A stretch of DNA of 64,000 nt from Natrinema salsiterrestre (GTDB taxonomy: Archaea; Halobacteriota; Halobacteria; Halobacteriales; Natrialbaceae): the NCBI RefSeq assembly GCF_029502005.1, contig NZ_JAMQOT010000006.1, positions 1 to 64,000 of the forward strand, given 5' to 3'. The first letter of the stretch is position 1. Every line of letters begins with the position of its first letter. Of this stretch, positions 25,930 to 35,052 are shown one piece after another. The notes under the pieces were generated by a model. It ran no database searches, had not been told where the DNA came from, and saw nothing but the letters and a program-made list of their open reading frames with translations. A program made the translations under genes and the position numbers.

Positions 25930-27525
25930 ATGACCGGAGACGACCCACTCGAGGAGTCCGAGTCAGGGGACCCGACGACTGGTGAACCGCTGACCGATGG
26001 AGGGGCTGCAGGTGCCGACGACGTCGCGCTGGACCCCTGGGGATCCTCGAGCGTCTCCGACTACCGGAAGCTGTTCGAGGAGTTCGGCATCGAGGAGTTC
26101 GACGAGGTCCTCGAAGAGGTACCGAACCCACACTACCTGATGCGTCGCGGCGTCATCTTCGGCCACCGCGACTACCGGCCGGTCGCCCGGGCGTTACGGA
26201 ACGACGACCCGGCCGCCGTCCTCTCGGGCTTCATGCCCACCGGCGACCCGCACATCGGCCACAAGCTCGTCTTCGACGAGATCATCTGGCATCAAGAGCA
26301 GGGGGCCGACGCCTACGGGTTGATCGCCGACCTCGAGGCCAACTCCGCCCGCGGGATGAGCTGGGCGGAGATCGACGAGCACGCGCGCAACTACCTGCTC
26401 TCTCTCCTCGCGCTCGGCTTCGATCCCGAGGAGGGCGAACTCTACCGCCAGTCGACCAACCGCGAGGTCCAGGATCTGGCCTTCGATCTCGGCGCGGAGG
26501 CCAACTTCTCCGAGTTTCAGGCGATCTACGGCTTCGACGGCGAGACGGACGTCTCCCACATGCAGTCGGTCGTCACCCAGATGGCCGACATCCTCTACCC
26601 GCAACTCGAGGAGCCGAAGCCGACCGTGATTCCGGTCGGGCCGGATCAGGACCCCCACGTCCGACTGGCCCGGGACCTCGCCGAGCGGATGCGCTTTTTC
26701 AAAGTGAGCGAGGCCTACGCGAGCTTCGAACTCGAGGACGACGAGCGCGCCCTCGTCGCCGAGTTCTACGAGCGGCTCGACCCCGTCGAGTTCGACGACG
26801 ACGACCTGCGCTGCGTCCACGTCGCCGAGGCGCTCGAGGAGACGCCGCTGTCGGAACTCGACGCGAGCGCCGACACGCTGAGTTCGGTACTGACGAAGCT
26901 GAACGAGGCCGGTATGGAGCCCGTTCGGCCGCGAACTCGCTTCTTCGACCGACGCGCGACCGACGACGCGTTCGACGCCCTCATCGACGCCATCGAGGGC
27001 GAAAAGCGGGTCTACGAGAGCCACGTCGACGCCTTCGAGATCGACCGCGCCGAGGCCGAGGAACTCGCCCGCGAGATCGAGGTCGATAACGGCGGCTACG
27101 GCTTCCAGCCGCCCTCTTCGATCTACCACCGATTCATGACCGGGCTGACCGGCGGCAAGATGTCCTCTTCGATCCCCGCGAGTCACATTTCGCTGCTCGA
27201 CGACCCGGAGGACGGCTACGACAAGGTGAAGGCGGCGACGACCGGCGGCCGGGAAACCGCCGAGGAACAACGCGAGAAAGGCGGGAAGGCCGACGAGTGC
27301 CCCGTCTACGAACTCTACGCCTACCTGCTGGCCGGCGACGACGACGAGTTCGCCAAGCGCGTCTACGACGAGTGCGTCGGCGGCGACCGCCTCTGTGGCG
27401 ACTGCAAGGAACAGGCCGCGCAGTTGATGAAGGACTTCCTCGCGGAACATCAGGAGAAACGCGAGGACGTCGAGGACCTGCTCGAGAACGCGGACATCGA
27501 ACTCGAGTCGCCGCGGCGTCGATAA
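25930..27525 (+). CDS. trpS: Tryptophanyl-tRNA synthetase
   Basis: This 531-residue class I synthetase has its HIGH motif in PTGDPHIGHKLVFDE near residue 90 and its KMSKS motif as GGKMSSSIPASH near residue 405. The N-terminus is an acidic extension of about 40 residues, and the KMSKS region is followed by GYDKVKAATTGG. An in-frame GTG/ATG-type extension upstream was rejected because its residues do not resemble the family. It is of the archaeal/eukaryotic type. The 104-base upstream region contains no Trp-rich leader ORF. Confidence 0.96.
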   Translation: MTGDDPLEESESGDPTTGEPLTDGGAAGADDVALDPWGSSSVSDYRKLFEEFGIEEFDEVLEEVPNPHYLMRRGVIFGHRDYRPVARALRNDDPAAVLSGFMPTGDPHIGHKLVFDEIIWHQEQGADAYGLIADLEANSARGMSWAEIDEHARNYLLSLLALGFDPEEGELYRQSTNREVQDLAFDLGAEANFSEFQAIYGFDGETDVSHMQSVVTQMADILYPQLEEPKPTVIPVGPDQDPHVRLARDLAERMRFFKVSEAYASFELEDDERALVAEFYERLDPVEFDDDDLRCVHVAEALEETPLSELDASADTLSSVLTKLNEAGMEPVRPRTRFFDRRATDDAFDALIDAIEGEKRVYESHVDAFEIDRAEAEELAREIEVDNGGYGFQPPSSIYHRFMTGLTGGKMSSSIPASHISLLDDPEDGYDKVKAATTGGRETAEEQREKGGKADECPVYELYAYLLAGDDDEFAKRVYDECVGGDRLCGDCKEQAAQLMKDFLAEHQEKREDVEDLLENADIELESPRRR

Positions 27526-27558
27526 CTGAGCTTGGCGGCCGAGCCCTCGATGCGTCGA

Positions 27559-30162
27559 TCACGTCGGGTCGCTTACGTCGGTGAACTCGAATCGGGCCCC
27601 GCCGGAGTCGCCCTCGACCAGCTCGACTTGCCAGCCGTGTGCGTCGGCGATCTCCGTGACGATCGAGAGTCCCAGCCCCGTCCCATCGGTCGTCGTCGAA
27701 TAGCCGCTTTCGAACACCTGATCGCGATCCGCCGGCGAGATTCCGGAGCCGTCGTCCTCGACGTAGAACCCGTCGTCGAGCCCGCCGACGGTGACGGTGA
27801 TCCCCTCGCCACCGCGCTCGACGGCGTCTTCCGACCCGTCAGAGCCCGACTGGCTCGGCGAGCCGTGTTCGACGGCGTTTCGGAGCAGGTTTTCCAGTAG
27901 CTGACGGACGCGACTTTCGTCGGCGAGGACTCGCCCCGGCGAGTCGAGGCGAACGGTCGCGTCTCCAGTGTCGACGGTTTGCCAACACTCCTCGACGAGC
28001 TTTCGCAGGGTGACGGTGTCGATCGAATCGACCCGGTCCCCCTGTCGAGCCAGCATCAACAGATCCTCGACGAGTTGTTCCATCCGGTCGATCGCGTAGT
28101 AGCAGTGCTCGAACTGCTCCGGATCGCCGGTCTCCTCGGCCAGTTCCAGCGAGCCGGCGAGCAGATTCAACGGATTCCGGAGGTCGTGGCTGACGATACT
28201 GGCGAACGCTTCCAACCGTTCGTTCGTTCGCTCGAGTTCGCGTTCGCGGCGCTTTCGCTCGGTGATATCCCGCGAGTTGATCAGATAGCCGTCGATCGGC
28301 GTCCCCGATCGATTGGTGCCGATCGACTCGAGCCACCGCCACGACCCGTCCGCGTGTCGGATCCGTAACTCGATCCGATCGGAGGTCGCTCCCGGACGGT
28401 CGACCAGGTCTGCGAACTGCGCCGTGACCGCCTCCCTGTCGTCGGGATGCACGTGCTCGAAGGCGTTCTCGTCCTCGAGTGCGCTCGGTTCGTACCCCAG
28501 AACCCGTTGGATCGACGGGGTCTGATACTGGACGGTGCCCTCTTCGTCGAGAACCGTGACGAGGTCAGTCATCTCCTCGAGGAGGATTTCGAACACTTCG
28601 AGCTCGCGTTCCCGTTGCTTTCGTTCGGTGACGTCGTGGGCGGAGGCGATGAGCGAGACTACGTCGCCCCCGCCGTTCGTAACCGGCCGAATCGTGCCGG
28701 AAACCGTGAACGTGTCGTCCCCCTGCGCGGCGTGTTCGCGCTCGTATTCAACGTATTCGCCGTCGGCGGCGCGGTCGATCCACTCCCGAACGTCCGCGGC
28801 TGCGTCGGGGGGCCACCACGGCGCGTCCCAGAACGGATCGCCAGCGATCTCCTCGAGCTCGGCGTCGATGGCGCTCATCGCCGTCTCGTTTGCCTGGATG
28901 AGCGTCCCGTCGGGCTCGAGCAGGCCGACGAGCATTTTCGGATCCTCGAATACGGCCTCAAACTGTCGTTTGTGCCGTTCTAGCTCCCGTTTTCGTTCGT
29001 CGAGTGCGGTAATATCCCGCCCCTCGGGAACGAGCAACGTCACGGTCCCTTGCTCGTCTCGAACCGGACGGACCGAAAAGTCGATCGTCGCGGTTCCGTC
29101 CGCTCCCTGCACTTCGACCGTCCGACGAGCGAATTCGCCGTTCGAAGCCCTCGATACGTCCTCCATCACCCGTTTCTGAAGCGCGTTTGAGTGGCTGAAC
29201 CAGCCGGCCTCCCAGATGGGACGACCGATGACATCGTCCCGATCGAAACCGCCGAACTCGAGTGCGGGGTCGTTGGCCTCGATCAGCGTTCCGTCGGGTT
29301 TCAGCAGTCCCGTGAACTGGTACGTGTGGTTGAAGATCGTCTCGTATCGGCGAGTCGCAACCGTCCGGTCGGCGACGTCGCAGACGGACGCTGAGACCCC
29401 ACCGCCGGGATCGGGACAGACGCGAACCGACAGCCAGCCGTCCGTTCCTGAATAGTACCCCTCGGTCGACGTCGGTTCGCGCTTCTGCATCGTCCGCCGG
29501 AACGCGTCCTCGAACCCAGTCCCGACGAAGTCGGGAAGGACGTCCCAGAGGGACCGACCGCGGACTGCGTCCGCGTCGACGTCGAAAATCCGTTCGGCCC
29601 GGTCCTCGATCAGGGAGAGCCGCCACTCCGGGCCCACCTCGAGTACCGTGTCGGTCAGCCAGTCCGGACTCGCTCGGTCGTCGGAGTCGCCGCGGCGCAA
29701 CTCGGATCCGGCGCTCGTCTCGGCTTCCCGTTCGGACAGCGCGAGCGATTGCCGCCGCCGCTCAAGCAAGGAGTGCAGTCGACGGCGGAGGCGCGCCGGC
29801 TCGAGCGGCGGTTCGACGACCGCATCGACGAGCGGCGGGTCGTCGCCGGCGGCGGGATCGGAGAGGGAGATTCCGTCGGTATCCGGGTCGCGACGAAGCA
29901 GCACGATCGGACAGAACACCGGCTGTCGGCGGCCGACCCGGTGGCGCAGTTTCGCGGCGTACTCGGAGAAGAGACGATCCCCGACGATGGTCAGATCCGC
30001 GTCGGAGACGGATCGCTCGGCCGTGATCTCGTAGCGATCGCCCACGAAATCGCGAATCGTCGTTCGTCGGCCCTCGTCCGCGAGCAGTAGCTGTACGGTG
30101 TGGAAGTCGTCGGTACTCCCTGTTCGACCAGTCGAGTCGCTCGTCGATCGTTGTCCATTCAT
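27559..30162 (-). CDS. Multi-PAS sensor histidine kinase
   Basis: The protein has 867 residues and no membrane segments, so it is cytoplasmic. The first ~130 residues look like a degenerate receiver domain (LTIVGDRLFSEYAAKL, PVFCPIVLLRRDPD). Several PAS domains follow between about 180 and 635, seen as ESIGTNRSG, SAHDVTERKQRERELEV and SRDITERKRRERELE junctions. The H-box is SIVSHDLRNPLNLLAG near residue 655. The ATPase domain has LLENLLRNAVEHG near 760 and TDGTGLGLSIV near 828. The signal is unknown, possibly redox or light through PAS cofactors. No response regulator is adjacent. Confidence 0.92.
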   Translation of the reverse strand: MNGQRSTSDSTGRTGSTDDFHTVQLLLADEGRRTTIRDFVGDRYEITAERSVSDADLTIVGDRLFSEYAAKLRHRVGRRQPVFCPIVLLRRDPDTDGISLSDPAAGDDPPLVDAVVEPPLEPARLRRRLHSLLERRRQSLALSEREAETSAGSELRRGDSDDRASPDWLTDTVLEVGPEWRLSLIEDRAERIFDVDADAVRGRSLWDVLPDFVGTGFEDAFRRTMQKREPTSTEGYYSGTDGWLSVRVCPDPGGGVSASVCDVADRTVATRRYETIFNHTYQFTGLLKPDGTLIEANDPALEFGGFDRDDVIGRPIWEAGWFSHSNALQKRVMEDVSRASNGEFARRTVEVQGADGTATIDFSVRPVRDEQGTVTLLVPEGRDITALDERKRELERHKRQFEAVFEDPKMLVGLLEPDGTLIQANETAMSAIDAELEEIAGDPFWDAPWWPPDAAADVREWIDRAADGEYVEYEREHAAQGDDTFTVSGTIRPVTNGGGDVVSLIASAHDVTERKQRERELEVFEILLEEMTDLVTVLDEEGTVQYQTPSIQRVLGYEPSALEDENAFEHVHPDDREAVTAQFADLVDRPGATSDRIELRIRHADGSWRWLESIGTNRSGTPIDGYLINSRDITERKRRERELERTNERLEAFASIVSHDLRNPLNLLAGSLELAEETGDPEQFEHCYYAIDRMEQLVEDLLMLARQGDRVDSIDTVTLRKLVEECWQTVDTGDATVRLDSPGRVLADESRVRQLLENLLRNAVEHGSPSQSGSDGSEDAVERGGEGITVTVGGLDDGFYVEDDGSGISPADRDQVFESGYSTTTDGTGLGLSIVTEIADAHGWQVELVEGDSGGARFEFTDVSDPT

Positions 30163-30499
30163 TCGTTGGCGGAAGTGGTTCGATTACGGCGGTCCGTCCC
30201 ACACCGATATTCGATACAGGCGGGTCCGCCGAATCGCTCGTCGCAGCAGACGGTGGTGCCTCGACGGCGACCGACCGCGAGCCGCGACACTGGTCCTCTA
30301 GAACGAGCGGATCGTATTGGAAGTTGTGGCAGCAAGCACCCGATTTCGGGATGCGAGCGGTCGCCGTCGTCGGACGTCGCGAAGCGATCGGTCACCGAAA
30401 CAGCCCGGCCGGACCCGGTGACGACTCTTCACGGTTCAATAGCGGACCTATGTCTATTAGTTCTACTTCCTCTTACCCTATATTTTGCTGTCTAGAGAA
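30163..30499. other. Divergent intergenic region
   Basis: About 340 bases between the start of the multi-PAS kinase and the promoter of the gene at 30535. I find no gene or RNA here. The right part (30440-30500) is AT-rich, consistent with promoter sequence for the rightward gene. Confidence 0.5.
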
Positions 30500-30509
30500 G
30501 ATATATATG
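30500..30509 (+). promoter_or_regulatory. TATA box for the hypothetical gene at 30535
   Basis: GATATATATG is centred about 30 bases before ATG 30535. This is the standard spacing for a haloarchaeal leaderless transcript and supports that start. Confidence 0.75.
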
Positions 30510-30534
30510 AGCGGTTGCGAAACCGTGAGTCACG

Positions 30535-31788
30535 ATGGCCCGGCACCCCCGTGACCCGGACGACGAGCGATTAGTCTGTGCCGACGTGCTCGGCGCGTTC
30601 GGCGTCACGGCGGCGGATATCAGGCGGGAAGAGGTCAGCGACGAGCGCCTCGAGGCGGTGCTGGCCGAGGTGCTCGCGGACGAGGTCGACCGGACGTCGG
30701 TGCTTCGCCGGACGATCACCTGGGGCGACCGCGGCTTCGCCTGTCCGCCGCAGTACTCGCGAGCCGACCTCGCCGGCGAACTCGAGGCCGTCTTCGACGC
30801 GATCGGCTGGTCGTTCGCGGTCGAACCGGCGGAGGCGGGACTGGAACTCACCGCGACCGATCCGCGCGGTCGGAGCCGCGAGGCGTCGGTCACCTACCCC
30901 GACACGCCGCTGGGAGAGCACAACCTCCCCGCCGTCCTGTGGACGATCAACGAGACGATTCTCGCGGGGACGGGTGCCCGGTTCGTCCTCCTCTCGCCGG
31001 GCCGCAAGCGCTGGCGGGTCGCGCTGATCGAGGAGAGCGAACTCGAGCGACTCCGGGATCACTACGGCCCGCGGATCGCGGCGTTCGATCGACCGCTGTG
31101 CCCCGAGGGCGGACTGGCCGCGTACGTGTCGACGGAGAGGGCCGCCGACGCGACCGGGGCCGCCGGCGAGAGTCCCGGAAACGGGGGCGATAACGGCGAT
31201 CCGTGGCCGTCGTGGGCGCTCGAGCGGGACAGTTGTCGATCGGCGGACGCGACCGGGAACGATGCATCAGTCGGCGACGAATCGGGAAGGAGAGCGCCGA
31301 CGGTGCGAAGTATCGGGTCGACGGTCGACGGCTCCAGCGACGTCGACGGCTTCGAACTCCGGGGCTCTCCCTCGGTGTCGCGGAGCGACGACGAGGGCGA
31401 AGGCGAGGACGAGAGCGACGTCGGGACGGAGACGAACGACCGAACGTCGACCGCAGACGAGTTCGGATCGCTCTCGGGGACCAGTACGACCGCCCGCGTC
31501 ACGAACGACTCGTTCGGGACCGACGTCGACTGGCAGTCCGAAGACGACCGGTATCAGGCGCTCGGCGCGGCGCTCGGTGCGGGCGGCAGGGTCTCCGTGC
31601 GCGGCCTGCTCGAGGACGACGAGTTCCTCCCCGAACTGCCGGCCGTCGAGCCCGACGAGACCCGAATCGAGTTCGAAGACGAGTTCGACCCCGAGGCCGT
31701 TTCCGAAGCGGCCGCGGCCGCCGAGGAGTCCGGGTTCGAGTGGGTCGACACCGGCTCCGTCGAGCGGACGCGAGTCTCGAACGGGTAG
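30535..31788 (+). CDS. Haloarchaeal protein of unknown function
   Basis: The protein has 417 residues and no signal peptide or membrane helix. Residues 1-200 look globular, with alternating helices and strands (ADVLGAFGVTAADIRREEV, LGEHNLPAVLWTINETIL, FVLLSPGRKRWRVALIEESE). Residues 200-330 are an acidic, Ser/Asp/Gly-rich disordered linker. The C-terminal 80 residues form a second conserved-looking region (YQALGAALGAGGRVSVRGLL, FEWVDTGSVERTRVSNG). I recognise no family. It ends two bases before the stop codon of the convergent histidine kinase. Confidence 0.75.
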   Translation: MARHPRDPDDERLVCADVLGAFGVTAADIRREEVSDERLEAVLAEVLADEVDRTSVLRRTITWGDRGFACPPQYSRADLAGELEAVFDAIGWSFAVEPAEAGLELTATDPRGRSREASVTYPDTPLGEHNLPAVLWTINETILAGTGARFVLLSPGRKRWRVALIEESELERLRDHYGPRIAAFDRPLCPEGGLAAYVSTERAADATGAAGESPGNGGDNGDPWPSWALERDSCRSADATGNDASVGDESGRRAPTVRSIGSTVDGSSDVDGFELRGSPSVSRSDDEGEGEDESDVGTETNDRTSTADEFGSLSGTSTTARVTNDSFGTDVDWQSEDDRYQALGAALGAGGRVSVRGLLEDDEFLPELPAVEPDETRIEFEDEFDPEAVSEAAAAAEESGFEWVDTGSVERTRVSNG

Positions 31789-31790
31789 CG

Positions 31791-33506
31791 CTACTGGTCG
31801 TCCGAGGGACGTTCGGTCGATCGGTGTCCCGACGCGCCGGACGGGGTCAACACCGGTACCTCGACGGTGACGACCGAACCGCTCGGTTCGTTCGCGCCGA
31901 ACGTCACGGATCCGCCGGCGAGTTCGGCACCCCACTTGGCCAGCCAGAGGCCGAGCCCGCTCCCGTGTTCCAGCGGCGTCTCGGTCCCGCGTTCGAGCGG
32001 CGACCGTTCGTAGTCATCGATACCGGGGCCGTCGTCCGCGATCCGGACCCGGACCCAGTCGCCGTCCGGCTCGACCTCGATCCGAACGGAGGGTTCCGAG
32101 CCGGCGTTGTGTTCGACGCCGTTTTCGATGAGGTTCTCGAAGACGGGCTCGAGGACGATAGCGACGTAGATATCGTCCAAGTCCCGCTCTCGCTCGATGC
32201 GAGCGGCCGGATACCGCTCGCGGACGGTCGCGATGCCGTCGTCGAGGAGCGATGCGAGCGAGACGGGATCGGCCGGCTCCCGTCCTTGTTCGAAGAGTTC
32301 GATGGTTTCGCGGGCTTTCGTCGCCAGTTCGTCGATCCGGCTCGCACTGGCCGTGATCTCGTCGGCCACGCCCTGACTCTCCTCGTCCGCGAGGAGGTCG
32401 GCGTAGCTGCTGATGACGTTCGTTTCGGTCCGGATGTTGTGCCTGAAGACGCGGTTCAGGACTTCGTGGCGCTGTTGCTGTCGGACGTGTTCGCTGACGT
32501 CGTGAAACGTGATGACGTGGCCGATCGTTCGATCGTGAATGTCGGTAATGCGAGTCGCCGTCACGTCGTACAGCCGGTCGTCGTGTGGACTCCGGAAGAG
32601 GCGTTGTTCCGAAACCGATCCGTCCGTCGGGACGAGCGACTCGTCCGGCACGACCTCCCGAAGCGGCCGACCGAGCGCGCAGCGGGGCTCGGTTCCGAGA
32701 AGCGCTGCACCGGTTTCGTTGCTGTCGACGATGTGATCGTGCCCGTCCGTGACGATGGCACCGTCGGGCATCCGCTCGAAGAGCAGTCGGCGCGCCCGCG
32801 GGTTCGGCGACGGACTCATTCCGAAGAGTCGGAACCGAGTGAGGGCCCCGAGATAGGCGACGCCGGAGATCGAGAACGCGACCGGCGTGGGATCGAGCCC
32901 CGGAAGCGGAACGGCGTCCATCAGAAAGAGGACGTTGCTCGCCCACGGAGCCATGATTCCGACGAGAAGCGCCGCGCTCTGTCCCCGGAACGGCAGCGAA
33001 TCGTTCCAGATCAAGCCGAGGAGCGGAACGGACCCGAGCAGTCCGAGCAGGTACGTGTAGGCGGTGATGACCCAGAACCAGGGGCCGGGGCTCCGATCGA
33101 GCAGCGACAACCCGTCCTCGACGACCAGCGTCGAGTCGGTGTAGAGCAGGGGATTACCGGTGAGTGCGAAGACCACGGTGAGCAGCGGCACGAGCGAGAG
33201 GAGGACCACGTAGCGCGGCCGAACGTACCGATCGCGCCCGGTGTACTCGAGCGAAAAGAGCGCCCAGCCGACCGGGATCGTCACGACGCCGATCCACCGG
33301 AGGTTCGCCCAGAAGACTTTCGCGCCGAGCGTCGCCGCCTCGAGGTCGAAGATCAGGAAGGCAGACCACCAGCATTGACCGGCGAGCAGTACGACGAGCG
33401 GCACTGCACCCGGTTCGGGTCGTTCCCGCCAGGCGATGAGTGCCGCCGCCGTTCCGATCGCAATTGTCACGAGTAAGACACCAGACAGAATGGGAACGAA
33501 TACCAC
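31791..33506 (-). CDS. Sensor histidine kinase with seven-helix membrane domain
   Basis: This 571-residue protein starts at a GTG. Residues 1-215 form about seven membrane helices of the 7TM histidine-kinase N-terminal type. A PAS domain follows at about 225-340 (LFERMPDGAIVTDGHDHIVD). The H-box is VFRHNIRTETNVI near residue 355, the N-box is VFENLIENGVEHN near 458, and the G-box is HGSGLGLWLAKW near 515. It should sense a membrane or external signal and phosphorylate an unlinked response regulator. No ATG is available upstream. Confidence 0.9.
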   Translation of the reverse strand: MVFVPILSGVLLVTIAIGTAAALIAWRERPEPGAVPLVVLLAGQCWWSAFLIFDLEAATLGAKVFWANLRWIGVVTIPVGWALFSLEYTGRDRYVRPRYVVLLSLVPLLTVVFALTGNPLLYTDSTLVVEDGLSLLDRSPGPWFWVITAYTYLLGLLGSVPLLGLIWNDSLPFRGQSAALLVGIMAPWASNVLFLMDAVPLPGLDPTPVAFSISGVAYLGALTRFRLFGMSPSPNPRARRLLFERMPDGAIVTDGHDHIVDSNETGAALLGTEPRCALGRPLREVVPDESLVPTDGSVSEQRLFRSPHDDRLYDVTATRITDIHDRTIGHVITFHDVSEHVRQQQRHEVLNRVFRHNIRTETNVISSYADLLADEESQGVADEITASASRIDELATKARETIELFEQGREPADPVSLASLLDDGIATVRERYPAARIERERDLDDIYVAIVLEPVFENLIENGVEHNAGSEPSVRIEVEPDGDWVRVRIADDGPGIDDYERSPLERGTETPLEHGSGLGLWLAKWGAELAGGSVTFGANEPSGSVVTVEVPVLTPSGASGHRSTERPSDDQ

Positions 33507-33590
33507 CGATAGACGGTAGATATCGCTGGTAGATATTAAGCGTACGGGGAAGCAGCTCCACCTCGAAATATGTTCGAAATCGCCTTTATG

Positions 33591-34532
33591 TCAGATAAAC
33601 ACTACGATTAGCGCAACGACCAGAAAGACGACGAGATACTCGCACTCGGCTGCCTTCGCCAGCAGTCGCGCGTTTTCTGACCGACCGAGCAGCGACGTGA
33701 CGCCGATCGAGTAGGCGATTCCGGCGAGCAGTGCGAGCGCCAGCTGAGCGGGTACGCACCCGGCGTGGACTGCGAGCACAACGAGTGCGGCCGTACCGCA
33801 ATCGATCCCGAGGAGGATCCACCGCGTCCGATCCACACCGACGACCACCGGAATCGTCAGCACGCCGATCGCCCGGTCGCCCTCGACGTCGCGGACGTTC
33901 GGGATTTCCGTGTTCGTGAACACTCGGAGAAAGAAGTACGCGAAGACGACCAGCGTCGGAGTCGTCACGACGTCGTCGGCGAACGCGAGGGGGAGGAACG
34001 TCAGCGTCACCGCCCACGCGAGCGCGACCACCGTCGTGTTGACGAGAAAGACGTCTTTCAACCGCCGGACGTGCGCGCCGGTCCCGGGAATCCAGTCCGT
34101 AGCGTAGCACACCCAGAGTGCGCCCGGGAACAGGGTTATCGCGAGTGCGACCGGGCCGCCGAGCACGGAGAGCGCGACGGCGAGTCCGTACGCGACCGAC
34201 GCCGACACGTAGAGCACGTCCCGGTGACGTTTGACGAAGGCCGCCTGTTCCGGGTTCGACACCGCGTCGGTATCGGCGTCCGCGAGCCTGTCGTTGGTAT
34301 AGACCGCGAAGACGATCAGTCCGACGACGATCGCCGCGGGACTCGGCGGCAGGGAGAGGAGTACCGACACGACGACCACCTCGGCCATCGCGATCAGCGA
34401 CAGATACGCCGAACTGTACACCAGCGCGTTCCACGCGCGTTTCGAACTCGAGGGGAGTCGAGCGAGTACCGCGCCCAGAAGGACGGCCGTCGCGCTACCC
34501 TCGTCTGCGAGCGTGTAATTTCTTCTACTCAT
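33591..34532 (-). CDS. UbiA-family prenyltransferase
   Basis: This is a 313-residue membrane enzyme with about eight helices. Both Asp-rich motifs that bind prenyl diphosphate-Mg2+ are present: YTNDRLADADTD near residue 95 and NVRDVEGDRAIG near residue 215. It starts at ATG 34532 (SRRNYTLADEG). The substrate is not deducible. Haloarchaeal UbiA proteins act in menaquinone, archaeal lipid and bacterioruberin (C50 carotenoid) synthesis. No carotenoid genes lie in the window to support the last option. Confidence 0.9.
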   Translation of the reverse strand: MSRRNYTLADEGSATAVLLGAVLARLPSSSKRAWNALVYSSAYLSLIAMAEVVVVSVLLSLPPSPAAIVVGLIVFAVYTNDRLADADTDAVSNPEQAAFVKRHRDVLYVSASVAYGLAVALSVLGGPVALAITLFPGALWVCYATDWIPGTGAHVRRLKDVFLVNTTVVALAWAVTLTFLPLAFADDVVTTPTLVVFAYFFLRVFTNTEIPNVRDVEGDRAIGVLTIPVVVGVDRTRWILLGIDCGTAALVVLAVHAGCVPAQLALALLAGIAYSIGVTSLLGRSENARLLAKAAECEYLVVFLVVALIVVFI

Positions 34533-34833
34533 AATTTTGTTACCATTCGAGAGCGGCCGTCTACTGGCCACTCCGCGGCGAATGTTCTGCAGTACTGACC
34601 GATGTAAGTGCGGGCTACAGCGTCGCTACATAACCAGCCGTGAGCGTTCGGACCACTGACCGGAGGCGATTCGGAACGGATTCGTCGGCACCGAGAGAGC
34701 CCAGTTCGAGCACGTCGCGCGACGCGACCGGGCTGAGAGGACGCAGTAACGGGTCGCCACCGACACCGACGGGTCGCACACGGGAGCCGTCTCGAGCACA
34801 AGGTTTTTGCGCTATCGTCGAGAGGCGAGACGT

Positions 34834-34917
34834 ATGACGCCCGGATCCCACGGAGTCGGTGTCGACAGCCAGAGACGGCGAACGCGGTCGGGATTCGGCT
34901 TCTTCTTCGCCCGGTAA
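34834..34917 (+). CDS. Phe-rich leader peptide upstream of pheST
   Basis: This 27-codon ORF (ATG 34834, TAA 34915-34917) ends in Phe-Gly-Phe-Phe-Phe-Ala-Arg, so four of its last seven residues are Phe, all coded TTC. Its start lies about 28 bases after the T-rich element GGTTTTTG (34802-34809), which fits a leaderless promoter. It precedes the PheRS operon by 135 bases with nothing in between except hairpins. Bacterial pheST is controlled by the Phe-rich pheM leader in the same way. That this peptide is translated is an inference. Confidence 0.6.
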   Translation: MTPGSHGVGVDSQRRRTRSGFGFFFAR

Positions 34918-35002
34918 CCCGGGCCGGTGGATCCGCGAGCGCTCACACCGGGCGCTCGCGGCGAAACCGACCGTTCGAGGTCACGGCGGGACTCGGTCCC
35001 GC
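34908..35002 (+). promoter_or_regulatory. Candidate attenuator structures of pheST
   Basis: Three hairpins follow the Phe codons. The first, 34909-34914 with 34919-34924, encloses the leader stop codon. The second, 34933-34942 with 34952-34961 (CCGCGAGCGC/GCGCTCGCGG), is a perfect 10-bp stem. The third, 34986-34992 with 34996-35002, is GCGGGAC/GTCCCGC. In addition 34908-34915 (CGCCCGGT) can pair with 34947-34954 (ACCGGGCG), which excludes both of the first two. A ribosome stalled on the Phe codons would therefore change the fold. There is no T-run after any stem, so a simple intrinsic terminator is not evident. Confidence 0.5.
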
Positions 35003-35052
35003 GCAGTATCGGAACCGCTAACTGACCGACACGCAGGCATACGAACAAGCGA

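Noticed and set aside
31203-33476. Long rightward open frame of 757 codons
   Set aside because: It is antisense to the seven-helix histidine kinase and overlaps the hypothetical gene at 30535-31788 in another frame. The composition is Arg-rich nonsense.
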